A stretch of DNA of 64,000 nt from Phymatolithon calcareum (GCA_977006965.1 OZ345352.1:682001-746000); one strand, 5' to 3'. Shown: positions 53,454 through 63,783, numbered from the stretch's first letter. A program made the numbers and translations. Notes: a model not told the origin generated them from the letters alone.

Positions 53454-54086
53454 TCACCCCATCTGCCCTTCGCCCTGTGCTTCCCCGTCCGTCGCAGTCG
53501 GTTCATCCTTCCCCCGTCCGCCCTCCCCCTCCCCCTCCTTGACCCCCTCCTCCTCCTCGGCCGCATCGCAAAACTCCAGCGCAATAGCCAATCCATTCGG
53601 CGCATGAGCGCACAGCACAACAGGTCTACCCCTTGAGTCGTAATAAAACGCACTCTTCGCCGGTTCCCACTCCCTCAAAGGGTGCACATAAAACTTATCA
53701 TTAGGATTCGGCTCTGTAATCCCATACTCCACCACAAGTTCCTTCTCCGACGGCGCCAGCGATCTTTGCAACGCCTGCGACAGCGCGGCCAGCACTACGT
53801 ATCCCAAACGCGCGACGCGTGAGACCAGCGCGCCTTCCGAGTCATCCGACCACACGAGCTCTAGCAGACGACGCAGCCCGCGCGGCGGCCAGCGTGGCGG
53901 ACGACGCCCGCGCCATGGCCAGTTGCGCGCGTGGTAGGTGTTGCACCGCGGCAGTCGCACGCGCTTTTCGGGCGGCCGCGCGCAGCTTTGCGGGCCGGGC
54001 CGGGGACGCAGCTTTGCATGCTTGGAAGGCCGCAGCGTGGGGCTGAACGAAGGGATGAAGGCTTCCGACTGCGTCGTCGCCGCCAT
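53454..54086 (-). CDS. gene-like protein of unknown function
   Basis: From the ATG at 54086 the frame gives 210 residues. The middle and end look like a real folded domain: RRLLELVWSDDSEGALVSRV, then LGYVVLAALSQALQRSL, then LVVEYGITEPNPNDKFYVHP, FYYDSRGRPVVLCAHAPNGL and ALEFCDAAEEEEGV. An acidic low-complexity tail (EGEGEGGRGKDEP) follows. The first 85 residues are Arg/Pro-rich (RPSKHAKLRPRPGP). No domain is recognised. The very high GC content makes all frames open, so the length alone proves little. The amphipathic segments and the conserved-looking FYYD part are the reasons to keep it. The frame is open upstream of 54086 to 54281 without better evidence for an earlier start. Confidence 0.5.
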   Translation of the reverse strand: MAATTQSEAFIPSFSPTLRPSKHAKLRPRPGPQSCARPPEKRVRLPRCNTYHARNWPWRGRRPPRWPPRGLRRLLELVWSDDSEGALVSRVARLGYVVLAALSQALQRSLAPSEKELVVEYGITEPNPNDKFYVHPLREWEPAKSAFYYDSRGRPVVLCAHAPNGLAIALEFCDAAEEEEGVKEGEGEGGRGKDEPTATDGEAQGEGQMG

Positions 54087-55205
54087 GCCGTGCAGAGGGG
54101 GGAGATGGGTGGGGAGGGTGTGCACTTGTGGAGGGATGCGGCATTCGACCGCGGCGGGGTGCAGGGCGGGTGGTTCCACGCGTTGCCAGCGGAGTGGATG
54201 GAGGATGCGTTCGCACGTGCTGCGACTCGTGGAGGCGAGGGAATTGCGGGGTTGATGCTGATGGCTGATGCTTGAATGCACTGTTGTGGAGGTTTATACA
54301 TGTGGGGGAAAATGCGCTGCTATTCGCGCTTGGAGGATGAGGTAGGCGAATGCGTCTTGTTCCGGAAGGCGGGTGGGAGAAATTGGTCAGGTGACTGTCC
54401 CGTTCCGCGGACGGTTCAGATTGCTTGTGTGCGTACCTTGCGAGATACTGCTGTTTCTACGACGGTGTACACGTGTGAGCCGTGTGGTAAATTAGTGTTT
54501 GTTTAGTTTTACGAGGAGATTCTCCGTATTCGCCACTGGAAAATGAGATCATGGCAGGGGCATTGTTCTGTGCAGAAACGTGCCACAACGGATGTTCAAG
54601 GTGGATGTAGCTCTAATTCTGAAGCGACTTTCGCAGAGATGGGCATAAAGGTTCGTCAGCGCGAAAAATACGTCTCTCGTTTCGGGCACACCTAATCATC
54701 GTCTCGGTTATCTTTCGATGACTTCGAAGCTTGAGTGCACAAGCGAAAAAATTTCTGGGGATTTTTTTGTCTTTTTCAGCGAGGAAATAACGCCTCTTTC
54801 AAGTAAAGCGTTGTCCAGAGGATGGACGTGAGAACACCTTCTGAAGAAGAGCTTCGGTCAAGATGCCCTAGTTTACACATGAAACAGGAGTTCCCGGATC
54901 TGCTTTACTGAAACCCTAAAAGCTTATCGCTAACAGCACTGCGCTCCATTTCGAAAATAGTTGTCCAGATGCTTGCGCACCATTGTGCTTGCACAAGGCT
55001 GCAAACCATACAGTATTCCTTCCTCCACGCTGTCGTCCAATAGTGCCTAAGATTGTGGATCAGAGCCTGCTGATTTTCTCCAGGTGGCGAACAAAGAAGA
55101 TCATTAGGATAGTTTTAAAATATTTCTACTGTTCCTTTTCATGTGCCGTCCCCGGTTTTTTTGACAAGTTTATTCCTCAGGTGCTACCCACAATAAGGGT
55201 TGAGT
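54087..55205. other. gene-free stretch
   Basis: No supportable ORF beyond shadows of the minus-strand gene. Confidence 0.45.
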
Positions 55206-56090
55206 AATGGTTTATTTAAAAGCTCTAAACGCCTCACCTAAGAGCAACAGTGGTAGCTTTTCGAACGGTTTTCTAATGAAGCGTAGTCTGGTCACTCATG
55301 ACCTCATTAATTCGAATTTCTGTGCTAACAAGTGCATATGCGAGTCGTTTGCACTCATCTTCCACTTCAGGACCGATCTGCGATGATGATGGCAAAATGC
55401 GTTGGAGCACAACCAGCTCAACTACCGCTGTGGTACCACAGTATTGTATTGTATTGTAATCTGCAATTCCCCCAAGTGAGGTTAGCAGCGCTTCGAAGGT
55501 CTAAATTCTATTTTATCCTGTGCAATGTGTAGAGCTCTTTCTACGTTTAGGTTGCGCACGTCGACGAAAAGTGATTCCGGGGTTGGTTTGACGCACTGGA
55601 GTAGCACTTGGCGGACAGCGCGGTGCTCGTCCATGCGTAGTATTTGTCCAAGCTAATTCCATCGCTGATCTCTTGCGCACAGGGTAACACAGTACTCACC
55701 CAGTATCGATTTTCTACACAATGGTGCTCTATTAAATATCAGCCTCAGGCGTCTCAGCCGTACCGTGCTATCCCTTAAGCAAAGGATCCCTGGTAGTTTG
55801 GTCGATTCGATGGAATCTTCACACATCTTCCACTTTCTTCCTGTGGCTATGCCTCGATTGTTTCTCTTTTTCGGTTCTTTCTCGATATTGCTCCCTGTTC
55901 TGCTTTTTGTATGGCTTTTCTCAAGACGTTTCGTTGAGACAATCAAAGTCCTTCGTTGCTTCCACTATGTCCTCCTCTCTACCAAAATATTCTTCTTTCT
56001 CTTCGAGGCGCTTCTTATGCCGTACCAGGCGCATGGAGAACCTTTCTGTTCGATGTCTTCTTCCCATCTCTGAAGGTTCTAGTCTACAGA
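55206..56090 (-). repeat. family A repeat, copy 9 (longest, interrupted)
   Basis: Minus strand, from 56090: RLVRHKKRLEEKEEYFGREE, then (55850-55740) KLPGILCLRDSTVRLRRLRL and FNRAPLCRKS, and after an insertion (55441-55690) AVVELVVLQRILPSSS, VEDECKRLAYALVSTEIRIN and SDQTTLH with a stop. It ends in TTTAGAGCTTTTAAATAAAC. It shows that the segments seen separately at 10250-10513 and 5980-6345 belong to one ORF. Confidence 0.6.
55441..55690 (-). repeat. repeat family F copy 2 inserted in family A
   Basis: Begins with (GTATT)n and continues with the blocks shared with 46573-46795. The flanking ACCACAGTA (about 55432-55440) and AACACAGTA (about 55687-55695) look like a target duplication that has acquired one difference. 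Other family A copies have no insert here. Confidence 0.55.
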
Positions 56091-56182
56091 GGACTCGCAT
56101 TCGGCAGCGTTTGTGCTTTGCGTTCTTTCCAATGACTTTCTTCTGCAGATTCGATAGCCGAACTATGCAATGATTTAAAATA

Positions 56183-57139
56183 GAAGAAATTCACTGCATG
56201 GCCACCAAAAATTGGCAAAATTCACTACATGGCCATCTCTACTACTCCCCAAGCCAAGCGTACTACCATAACTCACTGTAGCCAAAATTGCTACTCATCC
56301 GTTTGTCAAAGCAATCTATGAGACAATAAAATTTATTGTGCGCGCTACTCTCTACGCTTTAGATCCTCGTCGCAAGAAGCATCTCCGTCATCGTAGGCGG
56401 TAAGGTCGATAATCATGGACTGAGCCGCTTTGTCGACGTGTTTTCGTCTCACCTCGACGACTTTGTGGATGTTGGGTCTCCCGCATGTCTGCGAAATGTG
56501 ACCAGTGTTTCCGCACGGGGGGCAGTGAAGGGCCCTCATTTCGGACGGCAAGTAGGGCCTCTTGCGCTTGCGGCCCGGCTTAGCCGCAAGCTCAAACGGC
56601 ACCAAATCATCCTGTACGAGGTGGTCTCCAGTGACTGCAACACGTGTGATGCTGCCCGCATGCTGCTTGGCCCACATTCTCAACGTCCATACGTCCCGGA
56701 ACCAGTGCTCGTGCCACGGGTCGAGCGACGCCCGATGCTGCACCAAGCGCCTAGAAGCGTACAAAAGTGCAGCGACGACGTGGCTACATGGCCGTTGGTG
56801 CTCTTCAAAGTGGCGGTAGGAACATGTAGCACAGTAATCGCTGCTAACTGTCACCTTGAATGGTGTCTCTTGCCCATCGACGTGTTGTGAGAGATCACGA
56901 TGTTGACAACGTCGTCGCAGCTTTATCCAGCGTAGTCGCCCACCCGTAGCACGAGCTTCTTCTTTTCCATGACTTCGGAGTGGTTAGTGCGGGAGTGTTA
57001 TGTTTTGAGCGTTGCAGATGAACACGACAACGTGCTACAGAGCGCCGTCGTATTCGTAACGGATGAGTAGTAGATTTGGCGAGAGATGGCCATGAAGTGA
57101 ATTTTGCCAATTTTTGGTGGCCATGTAGTGAATTTCCTC
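56183..57139 (-). mobile_element. MULE-type element, copy 2 (complete, non-autonomous)
   Basis: 957 bp with long terminal inverted repeats (GAAGAAATTCACTGCATGGC at the left; TAGTGAATTTCCTC at the right end) and a perfect 10-bp target duplication ATTTAAAATA (56173-56182 and 57140-57149). Compared with copy 1 it lacks the LINE insert and is more than 90% identical. It keeps about 30 codons of the transposase start (near 56970, MEKKKLVLRVGDYAG) and the SWIM/zinc-knuckle end, but nothing of the catalytic domain. Confidence 0.88.
56345..56854 (-). CDS. SWIM and CCHC zinc-knuckle fragment of a MULE transposase
   Basis: Open frame of 169 codons up to TAG at 56345, starting inside the element. SWIM finger CATCSYRHFEEHQRPCSHV at the start, the basic linker PGRKRKRPYLPSEM, then the zinc knuckle CPPCGNTGHISQTC and an acidic end (DDGDASCDEDLKRRE). 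In full-length MURA-type transposases the SWIM domain lies after the DDE domain and binds DNA or partners. The frame is open upstream without ATG (its first Met is from TTG/GTG-like codons), and the transposase start is in another frame. If translated at all, it would need re-initiation or splicing. The close similarity to 29955-30462 at the protein level suggests recent amplification, not necessarily selection. Confidence 0.6.
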   Translation of the reverse strand: MTVSSDYCATCSYRHFEEHQRPCSHVVAALLYASRRLVQHRASLDPWHEHWFRDVWTLRMWAKQHAGSITRVAVTGDHLVQDDLVPFELAAKPGRKRKRPYLPSEMRALHCPPCGNTGHISQTCGRPNIHKVVEVRRKHVDKAAQSMIIDLTAYDDGDASCDEDLKRRE

Positions 57140-57149
57140 ATTTAAAATA

Positions 57150-58788
57150 AGACTTTTTTCAATAGTTTTTAAAAAAACCAGTGACGTTTTAAAACTTTTT
57201 TGTTTCCGGCATTCGAAAAACGTTCGAAAAATATACACGTGGAGTCATCGTACACATTTCATTCCAGCCGCGCTTTGTTGATCTGGGGGTTGCGGGAAAT
57301 ATCGATCTCTCCAGCGCATGGCCTTTGCAGGAAATTATGTTTCATATTGCAAACTGTAAGTAGATGTGGAGAAGCATGTCGTCCAAATTGCTCTTCTTCC
57401 TATGAAGTAAAGCGCTCTTTGACGGAATCTCATCATAATTGGCCCATAGAGCCTGTATTATGCAAAATGCTTATTTCGCAGGACTGTCCCTCGTTTTCCT
57501 GGTTCTCGTTGTCAAAAAGATATCATATTTGCTGCACGTAACAGGCGTTCCGCTTTCTTCGCCCTTTTCGTGAACGATTTCACGAAACGCGCTCACCTAA
57601 ACAGCGAAAACTTTAAGAGCCGATTTCTCTGCCATGGACGAGAGCAGTATAAAAATTGCAGCGTATCCTCGATGAAGTCGTGCTCCCCTACTGAAATATA
57701 AGTTTGTCTTACGAAACTCTTACGTTTAGTACGAAATCTGGTCGCCTCAAAATGGCTAAATCGGCTGGAAACAGCGATTTCGCGAAAGAATTACGGTCGA
57801 TATCTCCGTAACGGTAACGAATTTCGTAAATGTTTTTCCAGAAAAGGCTTCCCCAGTGGATTATCTACAGGGTACAATCATGTCTGCAAAGTGAAGACCA
57901 TATTCTCCTTGAGAGATCGACATCTAAAGTTCTCTAGAGTTCTTGCGTTTCGCACGAAACAGCTGCCCCGGCGACGAAAACAACTGCCCCGACGAAGGGC
58001 ACGGAACCTTTCTTTGATACGGCACTGGGGTCAAAAAAGCGCACTAAATTGACGCAACTTGCAGTAGTGATGCCACTTTTTCAAAAAACGCCAGATTCCG
58101 CTTAGCTTTTGTCCCGCTTTTGGCGATGTTTGTTTTCGGTTCGTTGAGTACTGTACACGTGGATCTCCAGGTGCTTGGACTCGAGACCGACTTGAGCACA
58201 CCATTTGAGTCTTGGCTTATTCTTTGTAGACTGAGTAGCATAGAGTATGATAGATCGTTTAGCGAGCCTTTACTTTAAGAGTTTGGTAGCGTCGAGTTTG
58301 AGGATCATCATCATAATTACTACGTCATTTCATTCTGCTTCTTCAAGGTAAACCCCTTGTTCATTCAACCCATCCACCACATCGGTGAAGAACCTACGTT
58401 CGCTTACAGCGGAAGGCGAGTTTCCGTACCTGGCGTCGCGAGTCAGGGGAGAACCAGTTCGCAGTCCGACGACTAACTGGAACTCTGCAAGACGTTCACC
58501 GTTTTGCATTTGCAAGTCCCGTCCGTTTCCAAGTCCCTATCCTAAGCTACTGTCCCTGTTCTAAGCTGCATTCTTCGTTCGAAACCAAGCCTGTCGTGTC
58601 TTGTACAAGATCAAGCTCTTCTTTCGGTTCACGAGTTAGCCCCTTTTCATAAGCGGATACGCACGCGGACGACAGCTTCGTCCGTATTCCGATAGCTTTC
58701 TGCCCATTCTCTGGCCACGAGCAGTCAACAGCTCGAGACCAATATCGTCGAGAGAAGAGAACTCCAAGTTGCACCGCCGGGGACAAAA
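57150..58788. other. gene-free stretch
   Basis: AT-rich. The ORF at 57200-57541 is unrecognised. Nothing else is seen. Confidence 0.45.
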
Positions 58789-58838
58789 GACGGTATGATC
58801 GCGAATTTATTTCGAAATAAATTTGTGATCATACCGTC
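58789..58838. repeat. loop-free 50-bp palindrome
   Basis: Arms of 25 bp meet at TTTC/GAAA. Outer ends GACGGTATGATC / GATCATACCGTC. Two mismatches. Confidence 0.85.
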
Positions 58839-59200
58839 AACATTAAAAAATATCGAATGTTTTTTAAACGTTCTATATTTTTTCGAACCTTTTTTCACGC
58901 ATTCACTTTTGTCATTGGCGAAGATTCTGATGCTTATCACCCGGTTTTTGAAGGCGTGCTGGACCGATTATGCCCCGAAGAGTTTCAGCAGGGATCTAAA
59001 ATGGCCCGAAATGTCATGCTGGGGAATAATTTGATCACTTTTTAACCCGGTGGGTGACATATCCCATGTCTCCCGCTGAGGAAAAAGTGACCAAGTTATT
59101 CACCAAAATTTCATTCCAGTGGGGTGACATACTCCATGTCATCCCGTCGGCCTAAACGAAAAGGGGAAGTTTTCTAGCTTAAAACAGGTCTGATAGGCCG
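58839..59200. other. stretch with one uncertain ORF and a direct repeat
   Basis: GGGTGACATA-(T/C)…CCATGTC occurs twice (about 59053-59073 and 59121-59142). A plus-strand frame at 58857-59045 (EDSDAYHPVFEGVLDRLCPE) looks protein-like but is unrecognised. Confidence 0.3.
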
Positions 59201-59246
59201 GTTATCACATGAAACTTTCGGGACCGGCCATGATTCGAAACCAGTC

Positions 59247-59260
59247 AGTAGTCCCGCAGG
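59247..59260. repeat. left target duplication of the outer LINE
   Basis: AGTAGTCCCGCAGG, identical to 63657-63670 right after the A tail. Confidence 0.85.
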
Positions 59261-60108
59261 AGGCCTGCGGGAGGTGTGGAGACATGCCTCTGCACTGGCA
59301 GAAAGCGCTCCTCGTCCCAATACACAAGAAGGGGGCACATGAGGACCCCGGAAACTACCGACTGATTTCCTTGCTGAGCCACGCAAGGAAAATTATTGAG
59401 ACAGCTATCGATATGAAGCTGCGCACAGTATACGCAAACCACTGGTATCAGCTTGGGTTCCAAAAGGGGAAGAGCACGGAACTGGCCATCCTAAGAGCTA
59501 CTGAGCTACTAAAAGAGGACCAGAGATGTGTAGCAGTATTGGACCTTAAGGCTGCCTACGACACAGTACCGAGAGTACACTTGGTGAACAGAATGAGACA
59601 AGTACTGCCCAAGGAGATCTGCGCAATGGCCGAGGCGTTCTTGACACCATCCTGGGTAGCAACAATTGGTGATGCGAACAGGAACTGGTTTCTAGTGGAC
59701 AGGGGGGTCCCACAAGGGTCCCCTCTCAGTCCAAGCCTCTACAACATCTTCATGGATGAATTCGCAGAGCGAATGAGCCGGGCATCAAAAACCTGGGCTG
59801 AAATACCGGCTATCCTCTTCGCTGACGATGTTCTTCTCTCTGCGAAATCACCCGCGGCACTGCAAGGACTATTGGATATAGCTACCCAATGGGCACAAGA
59901 GCGAGAGATGACTTGGAACACTAAACAAGGGAAAAGCGAAGTCCTCGAATCAGAAGAAACATTGGGCAAGACATTCAAGCTAGCGAACAAGGTGCTAGCA
60001 CAAGTTCCGGAGGTCACGTACCTTGGAGTATCCCTAGACCCCGGAGGAGTCACAGATACGTTAATGATGCAACGACTAAAGAAATCAAGGACGACCGTGT
60101 ACGAGTTG

Positions 60109-60121
60109 CGTACACTGGGAG
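60109..60121. repeat. left target duplication of the inner LINE
   Basis: CGTACACTGGGAG, identical to 62666-62678; the T run (the tail of the minus-strand LINE) begins at 60122. Confidence 0.85.
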
Positions 60122-62665
60122 TTTTTTTTTCCTTTCAAGTTTATTTAAAAGCCCCACAGACTTCCGAAGATATGGGCAAGGCTTCCTCTGATGCTACCTA
60201 CCTTTGTGTAGCTCACAAAACGTCCACCAGAATGGCGGACGGGAAAACTCAGGACTCAAAGTAGTCCTATTTCAGTCCTCTACGGGATTGTTGGTGCTTG
60301 GTCTCGACCACTTTTTGTCTTGCCTTCTGCGGATTAATACAAGCCTTCTTCGGTCTCCATGCGTTCTATGAGTGTCTTGCTAAATAGTAAGAGCTCATCC
60401 AGCGCCTTTTCTGTTTCCAGTCGTTTTTCTCCTTCAAGTTCGTACCCTGCTAACGTGCGTTCAAGGGTTTCCATATGCTCTCTGGCTCTGGTGCCGAATT
60501 CTTCAGTCATACTTGTTGTTGACACCTGTGGGAATCTGCCGCAGGCATACTGCAGCGCTAGTTGTCTGTGCTTCACCTTGGGGAACTTGAGGATTGCCGG
60601 CAATTCGCTTGTCTTGTCGTACGGTATCTTTCTTTTCCGCTTCGATTCTAGGCGGTCTCCTTCCATTTCCAGAAATTTCGATCGAAGTGTTTGCGACGAT
60701 TGGTTCGTTTGGATATGCTTTACAGCTTCACCGAACGGCTCTCTGGTCTCCATCGCGGCGATATCTTTCCTCGTGTACTGCCATTCATGGTTGTTTCTTC
60801 TTTCGGGCACTTCCTTTGAATACATACGTTCTTTCGCCTTGTTCCTTCTCAGCATTTTGAAGGCCAACATTTCTCGTCGATGTGCGGCCGCCTGGATCCG
60901 GCACAGGAGACTGAGCCTATCCGTCCTTCCTCGGGCCAGTGGCCCGAATACTTGATTGAAGAATGTTGCTTCTACTTCCTTGACGGCATTTTGTACGTCT
61001 TCTGTCCAGGGCGTTAAGTGCATTGCGTACTCCCAGCGTGGCTGTACTAGCGCCTTGTATATCTGAATACACTTCTGTATACTCAGCCCTTTCTTGAACA
61101 CTCCCAGTGTACGCAACTCGTACACGGCCGTCCTTGCTTTCTTTAGTCGTTGCATCATTAACGTATCTGTGACTCCTCCGGGGTCTATGGATACTCCAAG
61201 GTACGTGACCTCCGGAACTTGTGCTAGTACCTTGTTCGCTAGCTTGAATGTCTTGCCCAATGTTTCCTCTGATTCGAGGACTTCGCTTTTCCCTTGTTTA
61301 GTGTTCCAAGTCATATCTCGCTCTTGTGCCCATTGGGTAGCTATATCCAATAGTCCTTGCAGTGCAGCGGGTGATTTCGCAGAGAGAAGAACATCGTCTG
61401 CGAAGAGGATAGCCGGTACTTCAGCCCAGGTTTTTGATGCCCGGCTCATTCGCTCTGCGAATTCATCCATGAAGATGTTGTAGAGGCTTGGACTGAGAGG
61501 GGACCCTTGTGGGACCCCCCTGTCCACTAGAAACCAGTTCCTGTTCGCATCACCAATTGTTGCTACCCAGGATGGTGTCAAGAACGCCTCGGCCATTGCG
61601 CAGATCTCCTTGGGCAGTACTTGTCTCATTCTGTTCACCAAGTGTACTCTCGGTACTGTGTCGTAGGCATCCTTAAGGTCCAATACTGCTACACATCTCT
61701 GATCCTCTTTTAGTAGCTCAGTAGCTCTTAGGATGGCCAGTTCAGTGCTCTTCCCCTTTTGGAACCCAAGCTGATACCAGTGGTTTGCGTATACTGTGCG
61801 CAGCTTCATATCAATCGCTGTCTCAATAATTTTCCTTGCGTGGCTCGGCAAGGAAATCGGTCGGTAGTTTCCGGGGTCCTCGTGTGCCCCCTTCTTGTGT
61901 ATTGGGACGAGGAGCGCTTTCTGCCAGTGCAGAGGCGTGTCTCCACATCTCCCGCAGGCCTCCCACAAGGCTGTAAGCACTTCTGCATTGAGCGATATAT
62001 CGACTTTTAGCATTTCAGCCTTCACCTCGTCTAAGCCTGGTGCCTTTCCGTTTGGTGCTTTACGGATAGCCGCTTCAATTTTTGTCCTTATGTCCTCTGT
62101 GCAGGAGAATTTTCTTAGTCCGGGTTGCCACTTTTCGGTGCTATGGCATGTCGCTGAGATATGGGCTGAGAATTTAGCGCAATTCATGGGGCTTCCTGTC
62201 ATCTCGTTTCTTAGCTTTCTTCTTCGAATTTTCTTTTTCATCTTGGCAAGTTGCTTCAAAGCCGCTGGTCCATCCTTCTCCTCCAGCTCGGCGATGTATT
62301 CTTGATACTGCTCTTTCTTCTTCTTGTCCACCAAGGTTCTGATTTGGTACTTACACTCGTGGTAACGACCCCAGTCTTCCGGTGCTTGGGATGATCTGGC
62401 TTTCCGGTAAAGTTTCTTTCGCTTCAGTGCCATTTTGTCGAGCTCTGTATTCCAAAATGACTTATAGCGTGCCGGTGTGCGTTTTCTAGTTCTCCACGGA
62501 TCACACCAGGTTTTAACAAGTCGCTTGTACCCCTGGTGTAGATCTCTTACATTGCTGCACTTTTTGAGGTCTTCGATGACTCCGGGAATGCCTTCTTGGT
62601 ACTTACGAAGCGCGATTTCTTTCTTGGATTCTTTTCTTGACTTTCCTCCGAGGTCCAAAATCTCT
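60122..62665 (-). mobile_element. inner LINE B (minus strand)
   Basis: A 2.54-kb 5'-truncated copy of the same LINE family as its host, in opposite orientation. It is flanked by the 13-bp duplication (60109-60121; 62666-62678) and ends in a T run at 60122-60130 (poly(A) of the minus strand). The 3' UTR is at 60131-60333. Its protein is nearly identical to the outer copy over the shared part, which points to recent activity of this family. Confidence 0.9.
60334..62665 (-). CDS. LINE B reverse-transcriptase protein, N-terminally truncated
   Basis: An open frame of about 776 codons without a stop. It is also open for a few codons beyond the insertion point, into the duplicated target, so its apparent start there is not natural. 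Order of parts: a charged linker (KYQEGIPGVIEDLKKCSNVR; KRTPARYKSFWNTELDKMAL), a Lys/Arg-rich helix (KMKKKIRRRKLRNEMTGSPM), then the reverse transcriptase with PGLDEVKAEML, LLVPIHKKG, YRPISLPSH, QLGFQKGKSTE, VLDLKDAYDTVPR (motif A, catalytic Asp), GVPQGSPLSPSLYN and LFADDVLLSAKS (motif C). The C-terminal 270 residues follow (KKGLSIQKCIQIYKALVQPR … PQVSTTSMTEEFGT … RMETEEGLY). It would copy its own RNA into DNA at a nicked target. The missing 5' part would hold the endonuclease. A related decayed protein is at 27362-28800. Clade within non-LTR elements not determined. Confidence 0.85.
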
Positions 62666-63783
62666 CGTACACTGGGAGTGTTCAAGAAAGGGCTGAGTAT
62701 ACAGAAGTGTATTCAGATATACAAGGCGCTAGTACAGCCACGCTGGGAGTACGCAATGCACTTAACGCCCTGGACAGAAGACGTACAAAATGCCGTCAAG
62801 GAAGTAGAAGCAACATTCTTCAATCAAGTATTCGGGCCACTGGCCCGAGGAAGGACCGATAGGCTCCGTCTCCTGTGCCGGATCCAGGCGGCCGCACATC
62901 GACGAGAAATGTTGGCCTTCAAAATGCTGAGAAGGAACAAGGCGAAAGAACGTATGTATTCAAAGGAAGTGCCAGAAAGAAGAAACAACGATGAATGGCA
63001 GTACACGAAGAAAGATATCGCCGCGATGGAGACCAGAGAGCCGTTCGGTGAAGCGGTAAAGCATATCCAAGGAAACCAATCGTCGCAAGAACTTCGATCG
63101 AAATTTCTGGAAATGGAAGGAGACCGCCTAGAATCGAAGCGGAAAAGAAAGATACCATACGACAAAACAAGAGAATTCCCAGCAATCCTCAAGTTCCCCA
63201 AGGTGAAGCACAGACAACTCGCACTGCAGTATGCCTGTGGCAGATTCCCACAGGTGTCAACAACAAGTATGACTGAAGAATTCGGCACCAGAGCCAGAGA
63301 GCATATGGAGACCCTTGAACGCACGCTAGCAGGGTACGAACTCGAAGGAGAAAAACGACTGGAAACAGAAAAGGCGCTAGATGAGCTCTTACTATTTAGC
63401 AAGACACTCATAGAACGCATGGAGAACGAAGAAGGCCTGTATTAATCCGCAGAATGCAAGGCAAAAAGTGGTCGAGTCCAAGCACCAACAATCCCGTAGA
63501 GGACTGAGATAGGACTACTTTGAGTCCTAAGTTTTCCCGTCTGCGATTCTAGTGGACGTTTTGTGAGCTACACAAAGGTAGGTAGCACCAGAGGAAGCCT
63601 TGCCCATATCTTCGGAAGTCTGTGGGGCTTTTAAATAAACTTGAAAGGAAAAAAAAAGTAGTCCCGCAGGCGTGATTTCGGTCCCTCGAGCCCCCCGCGG
63701 GCCCGTCGGGACCAAAATCACTCCCTTGTGACGTCCATCGTGAATCCTCGTCATGGCCGGTCGCTTAAGTTTCATGCGATAAC

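Larger units (their letters stand above)
59261..63656 (+). mobile_element. outer LINE B (plus strand), split by an inner LINE
   Basis: A 5'-truncated non-LTR retrotransposon of about 1.84 kb, in two parts: 59261-60121 and 62679-63656. The first part encodes, from codons for CGRCGDMPLHWQKALLVPIH, the reverse transcriptase with QLGFQKGKSTELAIL, VLDLKAAYDTVPR (motif A), GVPQGSPLSPSLYNIFMDEF and AILFADDVLLSAKS (motif C, FADD). The second part gives the region after the reverse transcriptase (KKGLSIQKCIQIYKALVQPR to LIERMENEEGLY, stop at 63445). The UTR ends in CTTTTAAATAAACTTGAAAG and nine A. A perfect 14-bp duplication flanks the whole. Without the inner insertion the frame would be continuous. 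Endonuclease and first ORF are absent, so the copy was dead on arrival. Confidence 0.85.
59201..63783. mobile_element. 173-bp TIR element carrying the nested LINEs
   Basis: The 33-bp terminal inverted repeats (59201-59233 GTTATCACATGAAACTT…GACCGGCCATGA; 63751-63783 its near complement, 4 mismatches) enclose a 173-bp element once the LINEs are removed. Its interior can fold (GTGATTTCGGTCCC / GGGACCAAAATCAC). No target duplication was recognised. Class unknown; no coding. Confidence 0.65.

Noticed and set aside
52888-53607. 239-codon plus-strand ORF
   Set aside because: Its second half is the opposite-strand shadow of the minus-strand gene at 53454-54086. The composition (P, S, H, R) is typical of GC-rich antisense frames.
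61094-61483. plus-strand ORFs over 60359-62305 and the minus-strand ones at 62824-63420
   Set aside because: Antisense shadows of the LINE reverse transcriptase.
62666-62685. start of the inner LINE protein inside the target duplication
   Set aside because: The apparent start (MNTPSVR) comes from the outer LINE and the TTG codon there; the element itself begins at 62665, so this is not the natural start.
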